Source: Mixophyes australis
Taxonomy: Eukaryota; Chordata; Amphibia; Anura; Limnodynastidae
Direction of reading: 5' to 3'
Length of the DNA: 64,000 nt
Assembly: GCA_036250195.1 (NCBI GenBank)
Contig: JAVHZZ010000004.1
Coordinates: forward strand, 139,744,229-139,808,228
Shown: piece by piece, positions 31,830 to 44,453 of the stretch
Layout of the letters: each line of letters opens with the position of its first letter
How positions within the stretch are numbered: position 1 is the first letter of the stretch
Position numbers and translations under genes: made by a program
Notes under the pieces: generated by a model
What the model was told of the DNA's origin: nothing
Databases searched by the model: none
The model's input: the letters and a program-made list of their open reading frames with translations, nothing else

Positions 31830-32635
31830 GCAATATTAAATACTTTTGTGTCAAAAAAGACAAAAGTATTATAGGAGTGATACCTTCATTGGCTAACCAG
31901 AACAAATATTATTATAATTGCTAGCTTTCAGAGCACAGAGGCCACTTCAAAACCTGCACCCATGTCCTACCAACAAACACAGTCCACATACCCATCACAC
32001 AACGGGACTGTAAAATCACTGACACATTCTCTGGAACAGCTTCCAATATGGTGTACATGATACAGTGTAAAAGGTGCCCTGAGGGAATTTACATTGGAGA
32101 GACCAAGCAGAAACTACAACCCAGGATGAATCTACACAGACACACAATAAAGAAAAGTATGGACACCCCCATGGGTAAACACTTCACTGGACCAGGACAC
32201 AGTATGACAGATTTAAAAGTCCTAATACTGAAAAGTCTTTTTAAAAATGACAGGGAGAGAAAATCTGGGAATTTAAGCTGATAAGAACATTCCAGTCATT
32301 GACACAAGGGCTCAATCTAACACCTGGATTTATGACCCACTACATGGACACACTTCACACCCCACAACAAAGTGACTCCAGATCTCTGAACTCATAAGAC
32401 TTTAGGCTTCCATCCATAAGGAAAACCTCAGTTTTATTACTTTAGCTTATCTTAATGATATATCCCCCCCTGTACAAATTTCTTGATGTAACACTCTTAA
32501 ATGTTGTGCCTGTTTCTTAGTCATTCATTTGTAAAGTTGGCCTCTTTGCTCTGAAAGCGAGCAAATATAATAATAATTTTTTGGGTTAGCCAATAAAGGT
32601 ATCACTTCTATAATACTTTTGGGTATTTTTACACA
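31830..32635 (+). mobile_element. Penelope-like element fragment with inverted ends
   Basis: A GIY-YIG endonuclease frame lies between two inverted repeats. The left, near 31858-31950, includes 'acaaaagtattataggagtg' and 'ctttcagagcacagaggcc'. The right, near 32539-32625, includes the mirrored 'gcctctttgctctgaaag' and 'tataatacttttg'. The RT domain that should precede the endonuclease is absent. Terminal repeats in inverted orientation are known for Penelope-like elements. Confidence 0.75.
31947..32281 (+). pseudogene. Penelope GIY-YIG endonuclease fragment
   Basis: From about 31953 the frame gives a Cys-containing linker (FKTCTHVLPTN), an 'RDCKITDTFSGTASN' stretch, then MVYMIQCKRCPEGIYIGETK, the GIY-YIG signature in its Penelope form (VYMI...YIGET), with the following catalytic Arg in KLQPRMNLHRH. 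HFTGPGHSMTDLKVLIL matches the downstream HF...GH..D block. A TGA near 32279 ends the frame; remnants continue to about 32340. The nuclease would nick target DNA for the element's RT. With the RT missing this copy is non-autonomous. Confidence 0.82.
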
Positions 32636-32639
32636 AAAT

Positions 32640-33560
32640 TATTTAACATACGTTCCCATAAGAAGGATTGTATGTCTCTGGCCTGGACTACATTAGTCAT
32701 TGTGTAAATACATGTAGTGGGTTTGGGGATGGAAGGGAGCGTCTGCAAGGTAAATCATCCAACTAAGAAATAGAAAGACAGTCTATGTGCTGCTTAGTTT
32801 TGTTTAAATCTCTCTATGGGAGAAGCCCTATGCAGGAAGTAATGATTTAACGTGCAGCATGTGAGGAAATTTGTCTTCTCCCAGACAAACTGTTTTTTCC
32901 CATGTGGTTAGGTCAAACAAATCCAAGATAACTGAGAGGGAATGCTAGATGTGTCCTTTAACTTAAGCAGAACAGCTACCTGAGGTCTCCAAGAAACCTA
33001 CCGTGAGGTAGTAATCACGTGATAGTAGTCTTCAAAGAAGTGTTTTTGATATCAAAGTCTGAAGCAACAGAGGACCCAGGGACAACGTTGGACCAACAAG
33101 AGGAATCTGAGAAGATGGAAACTGAGAGTTGAATGGAAAAAAAGGGTTTCAGTTTCCAAATGACAGAGGAGCCTGTGGAATTATCGTTCTTCGGGATTAA
33201 TGCAGAGAAATGTGTGTCTCAGGATGAGCCTATAAGACTGAGACTATTAACCCAGCTAAAGTGGTACAGCAGGAATACCCTATATTTCAGGACAGCAGCT
33301 CTGAAGAGAAGGACACAACTATGACTACAGGAGTGAAAACAAGCACACTGTCAAAGATAAGTACCAGAATCAAATCTCAAAGATGTTTTTCCATCAGCAA
33401 AAATGGAGGAAAAACAAGAGTTCTGGGAGCCGAGAAGAAGCCCCTGCTTGACGAATACACAAAGTTGATAAAAATAAAATAAAATCAAAACTGGCCAATG
33501 GTCCACATCATGTATCTCCACTAACAGCTATAATACTTATTCCACTAGTTTTTATATAAA
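32640..33560. other. Intergenic with an unrecognised broken ORF pair
   Basis: Two overlapping plus-strand frames (33133-33324 and 33261-33482) look as if one frameshift separates them; together they would give about 115 residues, rich in Lys, Ser and Thr. I recognise no domain. It could be an exon remnant or part of an unlisted transposon. No splice sites are convincing. Confidence 0.3.
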
Positions 33561-33564
33561 GTAT

Positions 33565-33698
33565 TCCCCCACCTCTTAGACTGGAAGCTCATTCTGCAGG
33601 GTCATCTATACATCCTGTTTCATGTCATTGTTTGTTATTTATTTGTATCACAATTTCCTCTATGTACAGTGCTGATGTTTTAGAAATAAAAGATAATG

Positions 33699-33742
<44 letters not shown>
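33565..33742 (+). mobile_element. LINE/SINE 3' tail with (AAT)n
   Basis: The sequence 'agactggaagctcattctgc ... gtacagtgctgatgttttagaaataaaagataatg' followed by (AAT)n resembles the common 3' tail of L2-type LINEs and their SINE partners. The microsatellite occupies about 33692-33742. No upstream part is recognisable. Confidence 0.6.
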
Positions 33743-33743
<1 letters not shown>

Positions 33744-35845
33744 TGGTTATCCAGTTTTGAACAACCACTTCTTAATTAATCCATCCCCTTCATATAACCA
33801 ACTAGGGGTCTCGTGCTGTGGCTTTCATGCTAGCGGAGTTAGTGCAGTTATAGTTCACAATAGAGCACTATTGTAGACCTATGGATGGCCTGCAATATTG
33901 GAAATTGAGTAGCCTTTCCCAACTTTGCTGTTCAGGTATTCTTACTAGATGTAGGGGGATATTGGATTAAGAAGGGTTTGAAGGGTTTGTCCAAAAGTGG
34001 ACAACCTCTATAAGTCCATTGACAAGCATATAAGAAACATTAGCTAGAGATCTCTGGCAGAAGGAGTTTATAAGCTTATGGGAAAACAAACAGAAACATT
34101 AGGTCACAACTTGGACCACAAGGGTCAAAATACAAACAGCATATGTGTCATAAATGTTTATGGTGAGTGAGAGGGCGGCTTAACAATTTATCCTTAGTGA
34201 TTGTAGAGACAGAGTGAATAGGCTGTTTGGGATGTGATTCTCTCATTTGTGTAGCCTACGTGAAAGACAGACTGATGAGTTTAATTAATCCTTGTAGTAA
34301 CACACAAGTCACATGTACAGAAAGTGTGTATATGACAGTTAATTCAATTACAAGGCCAATAGAGCATGGAAATATAATACACACTCTCAAACACGTAGCT
34401 ACTGTCACACAGACCCAGAAATGTAACCACTGTCACAGACTATTTGAGAGACTGTTGATTGTCCTGTAGTCAAATACAAGTTAACCATTGCTCTGTCTAT
34501 GCCAACATACAGTATACCCCCTGCAACATTCCTCCATTCCTCCAGGCTCTCGAGACTATTGATGTACTGTCAGCAGCTTGGACCCACAAGGTTGTGTGAT
34601 AATGTAAAGGATGAGAGAGCTGCTCATTCTAAGGAGGTGATGAGCACAGGACATGTGGAAAAACCTGAGAAGACTATTGTCATGGTAAAGAGAATCATCT
34701 CTTAAAGGGGCAATAAATGTTTCATGTATATTTAGCAATATATCAGTTTCTCCAAGGAAAATGGGAAATGTTTTGCAGAACATGTTAAGTACCATGACTT
34801 TCCAGAAATTTGTTTAAAGGGCCAGTAAAACCATTATTTGGCATTCATTAATATATACGTCAAACGATGTGATTTACTGAGCTAAATAATATACACAAAA
34901 TAACTGGAATGTTTATATTTAGTGCACCATGCTCTCATCCACTGCTCTGCAGCCGATTGCCATGTCAGAATGGAGGTGCTTCTCTAACACATCAGCCACA
35001 TGGTTAAAGTCAGGTTAATAAAAGGGGTTATTCAATTTAAGTATACTTATTAGTTATATTGTCCCCCCACATCCTCCAGCTCCCCAGTTATGTTTTAAAC
35101 CTATACAGTTACTATATATTAGTGTGTGTGTAATGCCTCCTCTGGTGTCCTTCTTCACAGCTCCCAGTGACTGATCGTGTGGCCCTGGCACTTGAACCCA
35201 GAGGAGAAACCCAAGAAAATGTTGCCTAGCAGCAAATGGCTAGTATGAGTGGAGCAGGTCAGTGGTCTGCTGCCCTGAGGGCCAAAGAACATTATGACAG
35301 GGAGAATATGAGTGAAATGAGACACAACAGACAGCAGGAATCAATTAGAGTCAGGTAAAAGGAAGACTGACAGCGGAGTGTAATGGGATAGATTTGAGGG
35401 ATAAATTACCTCAGAATATAACTGTATAATACAGAGGAGAGGTCATTGAGAGTGTGGTATGCTGCATTACCTCAGAGAGTAGCTGTGTGACAGAGAAATG
35501 AGCTATAGAACCTGTGGGGATTAGTCCCCAGCAAGGCCAGATTGGGACTAAAAATCGGCCATGGCATTAAAAGTACTCACAGAGGGGTGAGTTGTGACTG
35601 TGCCAGAGCCAAGTGAGTGAGCTTGTACCCACAGAAAAGGGGTGAGTAGCGGCTGAAAGTGCATCATAGACAGTGCTAGAGACAAGTCAGTCATGTTGAG
35701 GAGGAATGATTCAAACACTGCTAAGAGAGCATGGATGTACACTGAGGGTCCATTTCAAATGTGACTGTTCTAGTAACAATAGTAACATATCCATATTAAA
35801 TGTTTAAGAACTATACTGGAGGAGGCAAAAGCTATGCATAGTTAC
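33743..35845. other. Intergenic, nothing recognised
   Basis: About 2.1 kb with scattered short frames (for example 34227-34469, 34499-34705 and 35548-35742 minus). None has a recognisable domain, and no repeat boundaries are visible. Confidence 0.4.
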
Positions 35846-36400
35846 TGCCAGGAATACTACATTTAGATGCAGGACTCAGTATCTATCTTTCACTTCACAA
35901 TATGGCAAGCACTGCTGATGCAAGTTCACTGAGGTGCAATCAGATGATCGCTGACATCACAGATGCGGGGAGTTGAACTCCCAAACAGTATTTAAACCTG
36001 TTCTGCCTGTCATTCCCTGCCAGTTAAAAGCTTTGCTTTTCTGAGCTCCTGAACATTTATCCTGATTAATAGTTGATTCCTGATTATTGATCCGGGATGT
36101 TCCTGTTTTCATGAGAGTTAGATCCTGATTTTCTAATATACTGACAGATTGGTTTTGACCTTTGGCATTCCGTGACTATTCCCCTGCCTGCTAATTTTGT
36201 TTTGTGTTACCTGCATTCTGCTGACATCAGTTAGTCTGACCACTCTGGCTTCTGAGCTACTTCTTGTAGTGCTCCATCCACCACACCAAGGGCCAGTTTA
36301 GTGGACGGCAATCTGCTTACTACCCACAGCTAAATCCATCCCACCTTGCGTCGGGCTCTGGAGAATACCTGTAAACGCTTAACTCTGCATCACCTCTCTT
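35846..36400 (+). mobile_element. Degenerate gypsy-type solo LTR
   Basis: It begins tgccaggaatac, resembling tgtcacgaatac of the Gypsy-2 LTR. Near its end it carries 'aatccatcccaccttgcgtcgggctctggagaatacc', matching the hairpin block at 30232-30270. The pyrimidine-rich 'ctgattcctg' region between is also LTR-like. The right edge and target duplication could not be fixed. Confidence 0.55.
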
Positions 36401-38130
36401 GGGCTGTGTCAATCCCAACTGGTATTGTGTCCACAAGATCTAGGCAAGGTAGAGAATACAAGGAGGTTTATTACCCACCTATGCACCCCAACACCACACT
36501 ATTACATGTGCAAATGCTGTGTCTTCATGTAAATTCAACAATATGTCTGGTAAAGAGCTATAGCCATCCTTGGTGATTATCTGCAGACTAATAAGGAAGA
36601 GGTCAACCCTGGAACAATACTCTTGCTAATGAAATCACTATTGATCATTATTGATTAGGTTCCTTCCAGGAAATTCTTTGTGTGGACTTGGAATCTGTAG
36701 GCAGTGTGGAGCCACCACTGGCCATGTCCTATTCTTCAGGGTTAATCCAGGGAAAATGCCAGAGTGGATTAAGATCTTTTTGAGTCCCAGGAAATTGCTT
36801 TTCTTATTCCATCAACAGTGAGACTTTTTGTGTGTACCTAATATCCTCAGAAAGTGTAGAGTTGCCGCTGGAAGTTTGAAGACTTTATTGGGGACTATAT
36901 AAAGAGCACCTACTGCTGCATCAAACACGCACTCTGCAAACTGGAAGAAATTGGTGTCAGGTCTGGCATGTGGTTCTCTACCAGCTTGACTAACATAAGT
37001 ACTTAGAGCTTTTGCGAATCCTCTTCCTTCTCAAATTTCTGTGGGTCTTGTCTTGTGAATCTGTGTGTCCACCAAAAGTGGAGCGACAGTGAAGCAGGAC
37101 CACTGCCTCATAGCATCAGCCTTCGTAGCATAGGGGCCAGTCCAGATCGGTCTCCCCTGGGTTGGTAAAAGAATAGTGGTATAGTGTTGCATTTGTTCCT
37201 CTTGTGTGATGTATGTCCCATCTGCCGTAGTATGGCATTGTTAACCATTTCTTGAAAGTGCTATAATCCATGCTGGTGTTTTGTATTAATAAACATAAAA
37301 CATATTTTTATCCGGATATTTGCCTGGGTGTGAAATTATGTTTCCATGTCTACGTTACTGATGGTAAATAGCCTGTGGTTGCCCCAATATCGTGACAACA
37401 TGGAATGCATTTGACCTTTGTAGTTCATGTCTGAAAATGTAAATTTTGAGGTTCAGTGATTCTTTAAAATAACTACACCATTACTTGGCTTATAAGGTCA
37501 TTCTGCTCATCAATAATTTGGGATTCTCACATCATCCACTAGAAATGTCCATTTCCAATTAGGGCTAGATTTGGGATTAAGCACAGTAGTTTTAATATCA
37601 GGAACTAATGACAACTCTAGCATGGAGGGAAGGAAACCTGAGGTTTACCACTGATAGACAGAACCCACTAGGCACTCCCTCCATACATGGTACACAATCC
37701 TTAGTTGATAGCAAAAGGGACAAATAAAAGGGGAAGACAGAATCCGAGACCCTGTCAATGACTGCCAGACAGCATAAGGCTGATATACCTGACAATTATA
37801 CAGATGTATAATCATATAGATTTTATTTTGGTACATAGGACTCATAGAGGCATTCACCAAATAAAATATTGGAATATACTTGCATATACAAGGTTACTGG
37901 GGGTGTTGTCACTGGTGGATTCAAGGAAGGTGGACAACTGTGAGATCTCAGGAAGGATACTTACAAAGATAGAAAGCTGTAATAAATATAAATATGGTAA
38001 GAGGGCTGTGTGAGTCCAGCAAATCATTTGTGACTAATATCACAGCTCTTTCAGGCGTCAGTGCTAAACCTTTTTCATAGTTTTGTATCGTAAGTGTCAC
38101 TATTCATTGATCCAGTAGCCCTCATGTCAG
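36401..38130. other. Intergenic, possible further LTR fragment
   Basis: A TATA-like 'ctatataaagagcacc' near 36896 and an AATAAA near 37289 lie about 390 bases apart in otherwise non-coding DNA, which could be an unrelated degenerate LTR. No TG...CA boundaries with a target duplication were found. The rest (37420-38130) shows nothing. Confidence 0.3.
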
Positions 38131-38580
38131 TGTACTATTGTTCTGGGACTCCAACTGTTGGTGTGCTATTGTACCAAGACCCCATTTTTCAATATGCCAA
38201 TTTCGGTATGCCATTACGCTGAGACTCCGTGCATCAGTGTGCTATTGTTTTGGAAACCCCATGTGTCAGTGTTCCATTGTTCTGGGACACCAAAGTGTCA
38301 GTGGTCAGTATTAGGGAACCCCAAAGTGTCCTAGTGCCGTTATTCTCTGACCCCATGTTCCAGTGTGCCATTTTTCTGTTATCCCATGTGTCAGTGTTCC
38401 ATTGTTCTGGGACACCAAAGTGTCAGTGGTCAGTACTAGGGAACCCCAAAGTGTCCTAGTGCCGTTATTTTCTGACCCCATGTTCCAGTGTGCCATTTTT
38501 CTGTTATCCCATGTTTCAGTGTGCCATTGTTCTGGGACCCCAAGAGTCAGTGTTCCATTGCCATTGTTCTTGGACCACAG
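38130..38580. repeat. Minisatellite with 125-base higher-order period
   Basis: A basic unit of about 31 bases ('ccatgtgtcagtgtgccattgttctgggac' type) is repeated. A block of four units is duplicated nearly exactly with a period of 125 bases (start of copies at about 38261 and 38386). Short open frames on both strands come from the repeat. Confidence 0.88.
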
Positions 38581-38584
38581 AATG

Positions 38585-39464
38585 ATTCACAAAAGAAGGT
38601 ATTGAATGCTTAACCATCATGAGTCCCAAATAGGAGATTCTGGGCCCCCCTAATTATGTACATATACAATGACAAAGAAAGATGCTGGAGGAAGAATACA
38701 GATAAAACAGCGGCAAAGTTCCTTAAAACCATAAGAATGTTGGTTCTAAAGAAAATAGGGACTCCAGATAAATCTATTTGGAAATACTCTTCATTTATAA
38801 GCAATGAGATGATCTGCAAGACATATGCTTTTGTCTGTGAATGTGCACCTGAAAGAGAGTAATGTTTTGCTGCTCTATATCTCCCAATATGCCTGATTGA
38901 CAAATTAGACAACACTTCCGTTCTGTCGATGCCACGTTTGTTTCCAATGAGATGACACACATTTTTATTAGGCCACACCCTTTTTGGTAGCCAAATATCA
39001 GGACTCTCCTGTGAAAATTGGGAATGAAAACTAATTATGAACTAATACTTTTCAAGTACAGTACCAATAAACAGTTGTGGATGACTGATAAAAAAGATAC
39101 TTTAATGATCATTGCATTAGCCCTATCTAGATTATGGTAATTTTTTTTAATATTTTTTTTGGTTTTTTTCCCTTTGTCTCTTCATAATATTGAAGTGTTA
39201 AATGTCTTCAGCTTTTTATTTAACTTTGATTACAATTTCTTTGCAAATGGATACATATTTATGTGCTAACCATTATTTTGTCAATATCCCTCGTTAACTA
39301 CATTATTCCTTTTTGGACTTTTCCCTCCCCCTGAATATTTTTGCTTAAAATTTCAATACAATATTCTATAAAAAAAAACAAAATAGAAGAAAGAAAATTT
39401 GGACACTTCAGAAATAATTAGAATAGTTTTGTATGCTGCCACAGAGTTGCCAACCCCTTTATGA
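38585..39464. other. Intergenic, nothing recognised
   Basis: AT-rich stretch; T-runs around 39130-39180. A minus-strand frame at 38610-38978 has no recognisable domain. Confidence 0.4.
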
Positions 39465-39472
39465 CCCCCACC

Positions 39473-39868
39473 CAGGGCCGGATTAAGGGAATGGAGGCCC
39501 CTGGGCTAAGGGGGCCTCCATTCCCCCGTGAGGGCCCCCCCCATGATCCTAGCCGCCCCCTTCCCCCCGGTGAGCCGAGCCGCCCCCAAGGCACCTACCT
39601 TCTTCTCCTGGTATTGCAGTCCTTCCCCGGCGCGCTGTACGCTCTTTACTGAGGAGATCTCGTGAGAGTGAGACTCACAAGATCTCAGTAAGAAGACTAC
39701 AGCACACCGGGGAAGGACCGCAGTGAAAGTGCTCAGCAGCATTGATCGAGCCGGGGGCGTCCCCGCCCCCGACCGATCAATAATGCTGCTGAGCACTTTC
39801 AAGGGCCCCCTGGATGCCCGTGGCCCCTGGGCTGTAGCCCAGTTAGCCCTAGGGTTAATCCGGCCCTG
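39473..39868. mobile_element. hAT-type MITE with two internal hairpins
   Basis: The terminal repeats are cagggccggattaa and its inverse ttaatccggccctg. The 8-base target duplication cccccacc is perfect (39465-39472 and 39869-39876), as expected for hAT. Inside, 39613-39720 and about 39722-39804 each fold back on themselves (for example gaaagtgctcagcagcatt against its mirror). 396 bases, no coding capacity. The region is strongly G+C-rich compared with its flanks. Confidence 0.9.
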
Positions 39869-39876
39869 CCCCCACC

Positions 39877-40614
39877 TCTAAAATACATCCTGCATTTAAG
39901 AAAAAACAGTCAGCTACTTATAACACTCATTGTAACAAATGTTATTTTACAAATTTTGCCCTGTGACTAATTTTAGAAAATATTTTGTGGTCAGCCTTAG
40001 GCAGGTCTGTAATAATTTGCTAAGCTTAGTTGACCAATAAAAATAAGCCAGTTAGCAGTATTAGATTTCATTTATCATGCCAGGCAACATTTATGATTAT
40101 ATTAATAAATTGTGCTTATTTTTGCTTAATTCTTAAATCATTGTTGGGACATTTCTTATTTTGCACAGTTAATGTTAATTATCTTTAACATTAGTGAAAG
40201 CTGACATATTTATTGAAGAATCATTTATGTACCAAAAGCAACTCGTGGCTCCCCATCTGTAGGGGAACTACATGTACCAGCATGCCCTGGCAGCCTTTGG
40301 AGAGCTTGCCTAATCTTGACATAGATTAATAGAGTAATCCCACCTGGGATTTCGGTACAATATATATTTATCAATATAAAATAAAAAGAGGCTATTTTAT
40401 TGTTTGGAGGCTGATTATAAATTTATCAAAATGCAAAAAAAAACCTGTTTGCTTTAAAAACCTGATGTTTTTGCTTGCAAAATGGCTGGTTTTTGCATCG
40501 CCCTTTATACTAATAGGGTTATTATTTGTTTTAGGGTGAACTTAAAACAAATAATATGAGGGGTGGTACTGGGAGGAGAAGCAGAGCACTAGGTATCAGT
40601 CTGTCACCCTGGCC
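39877..40614. other. Intergenic, nothing recognised
   Basis: AT-rich. Contains 'ctacatgtaccagcatgccctggcagcc' near 40269, a word also seen near 710, probably part of an old dispersed repeat. Confidence 0.4.
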
Positions 40615-41842
40615 CAGAGCTGGATTAAGGCTCTGGGGGGCCCAGGGCACTTAAGACAGGGGGCCCCTATGATATAACATGGTTATCATTTTAGACAAAT
40701 TTTAGACAAATGCACAGGCAATACTATGTGCACTACTGTTAGGTGTACGCAGTTCTGCCTTTACGAGCAGTACAGGGTAAAGCGAGACATACTTGTCAAC
40801 TGTCCTTGTAGTCAGACCAAACCCTGACTAGGGGAGACAGTCACCCAAATTCGGGACTGCCCCACCAGACTGTCCTGCTCTCACCTACCTGTTCTTGTTA
40901 CTTTCGCCACTTGTGGCTGCTGATGTCTTTAGATCATTTGCTATTTGTCTTGATCCTGGAATGTTGGATGCCCTATTTGGAAAAAAATTGGGTACATGAG
41001 ATTTAGAAATTTTATACCAGCCCTGGTGTTAAGTCATTAGCACCCATGTTTTATAATTAGGGCTCCCTCCATTCCCTACATTAAAATAATAATATTCACA
41101 TTTGCTAAATAGATCTATTTCCCTCCAACCAGCCCTGACATTATTTTTTTAGCATTTACATTTAATATAACCATTTCCCACAACCATCCCCAGCATTAAA
41201 TAATTCATATTCATTCACATTTAATAAAAAGCTCTCCTCCCAAAACTCAGCTCCACATTCAATTAATAGCACCAAACCACCCCAGCATTAAATTAAAGGT
41301 CCCGTCACCTCACCTTAAATTAATAGGCCCCACTATTAAATTAAATAGCCCCCCGCATAACCCCATAAATAATTAGCCCTCACCTGCACTCCCCTATTAA
41401 ATAGCTTACCCCCACATTATATTAAGACCCCCTTCCCTCACATATTATATTAACATACTGCCCCCCCTCACACACACTATATAAACATACTACCCCTTCA
41501 CACACACTATGTAAACATACTGCACCCCCCACACACACATGTTAACAAACTGCACCCAAACACTCATATATTAACATACTGCACCCACATGCACATCCCC
41601 CCCACCTACCTTATTACATCCGAGCGCTGTCTGCTTCTCTTCACACATGGGACAGCACCTGTCATACGGTGCATGTCCCATGTGACACTGGGTCTCTGAC
41701 AGGAAACACACATAGGGGAGGGAGGATCTGCGGCCCGGTGTCAATGATAGAAGGTGGCTGGTCCCGAAGGAGGGGCCATCCATCAAGCAATACAGATGAC
41801 CGGCCCAAAATAGACTTTTCTGTCCGGCCCAGCCCACCCCTG
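40615..41842. mobile_element. Possible hAT-like non-autonomous relic with C/A-rich tandem units
   Basis: The left edge 'cagagctggattaaggctctggggggccca' resembles the end of the MITE at 39473. The right edge, read inverted, starts 'caggggtgggctgggccgg', which has a hAT-like CAGGG tip, but no matching 8-base duplication was found. From about 41440 to 41590 there are degenerate 36-base units ('acactatataaacatactaccccttcacac'). Confidence 0.4.
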
Positions 41843-41844
41843 CT

Positions 41845-42205
41845 GCTGCATTGTGGCTCAGTGGTTAGCACTTCTGCCTCACAGCGCTGGAGTCATGAGT
41901 TCAATTCCCGACCATGGCCTTATCTATGTGGAGTTTGTATGTTCTCCCTGTGTTTGCATGGGTTTCCTCCGGGTGCTCCGGTTTCCTCCCACACTCCAAA
42001 AACATACTAGTAGGTTAATTGGCTGCTATCAAATTGACCCTAATCTGTGTTTCTGTCTGTCTGTGTGTGTGTGCATATGTTAGGGAATTTAGACTGTAAG
42101 CTCCAATGGGGCAGGGACTGATGTGAATGAGTTCTCTGTACAGCGCTGCGGAATCAGTGGCGCTATATAAATAAATGATGATGATGATGATGATAATAAT
42201 ATTAA
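41845..42205 (+). mobile_element. V-SINE-like element with L2-type tail
   Basis: A tRNA-derived head with A-box-like gtggctcagtggttagcac and B-box-like gagttcaattcccg comes first. The conserved core follows (gttctccctgtgtttgcatg, then gggtttcctccgggtgctcc), then a tail ending 'gcgctatataaataaatgatgatg'. The tail matches the L2 3' end at 18360, consistent with mobilisation by L2. It is better preserved than the copy at 24565. Confidence 0.9.
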
Positions 42206-42256
42206 GGGAGAGTAGCCAACAATGTACTTAACATTGCAGAGTTCCCTTAACATTAT

Positions 42257-42920
42257 GGGCCTGATTCATCAAGGCACGTATCTGCCAACTTTGCACGTAT
42301 CACTCTGCGCATGCCCAGAATCGGGAACGCATACCTGTCCTCTGCATCTTCAAAAACAAAGGACATTTATTACAACCTATTATTTTGGGGAGTGAGCTGA
42401 GCGGGGAAGGGGCGTTTTGCCGTAGTGAATTTTCAGTAGGAACGTGCCAAACTCAAATGCATACAGTCACGTCCAAATCCAGCTCTGGCCATCTCAAAGT
42501 TACTTATTCTTCTGCCGTATTTCTTGATCCAGATAAAGGGCTAGTCTAAGTCCCGATTACCAGTGATGACAGTCTTGTATGCATGCTATAACATGTGTTT
42601 GTAATCTTGCGCAACTGTAAAAATATATTTTATGCTCAGCAGACATACACAACAGTCTGATAAATGTATTTCACTGAAAAAAAATGTATAAAAGAACACT
42701 TTTTCTTTTTTAAACTGTTTTAACATTAATGCATATGTTAATAACAAGTGACTTTAATTAAAAAAAAAAGTTTTCCTGTGCGCCCTGCCCCGAATTTCAA
42801 AAGCACAAGTATGTTGAGATCCGTGCCTTGATGAATTAGGGAGTACGCAAAGCCTAAATACATGTGTACAATACTAAACGCGGGTTGCAGTCAGAAAACG
42901 TGCTTTGATGAATCAGGCCC
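42257..42920. mobile_element. Non-autonomous DNA element (TIR gggcctgattcatcaa)
   Basis: Left end gggcctgattcatcaaggcacg and right end, inverted, gggcctgattcatcaaagcacg, flanked by TAT on both sides. The 3-base duplication and GGG tip suggest PIF/Harbinger, but TAT is not the usual TWA, so the superfamily is open. 664 bases, no ORF. Confidence 0.8.
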
Positions 42921-44453
42921 TATAAGACTTCTTTATGTAGCTAATAGTGACCACTGTTATCAGCAATTCTAGGCTTTGCAAAGTTCCACGCAGTGTCTTT
43001 CAATAGGCTCAGTGTCAGGATGTCTAATGTATGTAGTAATGCTTATGTCAAATGTCTTTCATTTTCTCTCTCTCTTTTACATATATATTTTAGAACATAT
43101 CTTGTAGCTGTTTTATAAAAAGTGAATTTCAGGGTTTGTGGTTCTTTAATGCATCATTCAAGCTTCTTGCACTAATTGCTACTAAAAGTTACATGTACTG
43201 TGATGTATGCAGAAAAGCCAGATTCACTTCTTAGCAAATCGTAGAAAACATAAGTAAATGTACAGTATTCCATTGTCTCCTGTGTCTCATGGTTAAACAG
43301 AAGCATGAAATACGATCCTGTTTCTGGCAAACAGCCTGTAATCCAGCAGTGCATTTCCAAGGCCAGACTTAAATCCGATTTCATTAGCCATGTATACAGA
43401 TCCCGCTATGAATGGAATGAATGGCAAATATTTCTACCTATAGTAGATAACTGCTTCACTGCCAAACAATTTGCCCTACATGGGACCTTTTAACCCTTTA
43501 TGTTTATCAGCATATAGTGGGGAGTGTAAAATATTTTACATAGAGATTGTGAAGCTCTTTATAAAAGGTCAGATCATATAACTAGTACATATACCATCTC
43601 CTTTTGTTAAGTATTAAATGAATGATCATTTTCTTCCAGCCTCATTCTTTTAAAGTGAATTTGTTTGTTCACTTAGATGTTTTGTGTTGTCATGTTTTGT
43701 CACTTTGGCAGCAATCCAGAGGAAATGTTTTTCTTCCAGGAGGACAGAGGGCGTTAAAGTGACTCAAGAAAACCAGCACAGCAAAGAAAACAATCTGGGG
43801 ATGGAATGGTCTTTTGCCAGGCCACTGGAATCATTCCACATCACAGTGAGTCTTGCCCTGTGGTGATCAGCACTGGAATGGGGATAAACTGAGCAGTGTT
43901 TGCTGTACTGAGTCAGCCTTGCCTAAGGTCACAAGGAATGACAGCGAGATGGGGATTAGGACATCAAATCATGAGAAAAAGTTATTGTGACTTCCTGATG
44001 AACTGCTCAGCATCAACACAGCTGAGTTCTTTACCCACAAAGCATAAATGTTCTATTCCACCACTAATGCACTTTTGGACAGGAGGGAAACGGTTAGGGC
44101 ACAGGCTATAAAGCATATTTCTATACTCGTCATAACATATTTGACAAGATAATACTTTGGGGATAATTTGTTTTAAATATAGTTCCTAGTGCCTTGATTC
44201 TCTCCCTGACAAGCGGCAGGGAAGGTGAAGGAAGGTAGCGTCTGGAAATAAGTATAGTTCAGAATGTGGGATGACTCAAGCATTTCGATAGTACCCACCT
44301 GCATTGACATAAAGGGTGCACTGTTTCTCTATGCTATCTCCTAAGCAGAGAGTACATCTCAGATATTTCTTTCACATAGTGCAGTAGACTATGCAAATAA
44401 CTAATTACTTTTTAATATGGCATCAAGAAGTAGTATAATGACCATTCCATGGC
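42921..44453. other. Intergenic, nothing recognised
   Basis: About 1.5 kb without recognisable domains. Frames at 43305-43493, 43684-43866 and 43896-44111 are short and lack similarity that I can name. Confidence 0.4.

Noticed and set aside
37280..37400. Possible gene 3' end from AATAAA near 37289
   Set aside because: No coding sequence upstream; a single AATAAA in AT-rich DNA is common, and a decayed LTR is at least as likely.
41845..41920. tRNA gene-like A and B boxes
   Set aside because: They are the head of a V-SINE-like element; no complete cloverleaf and the SINE core follows directly.
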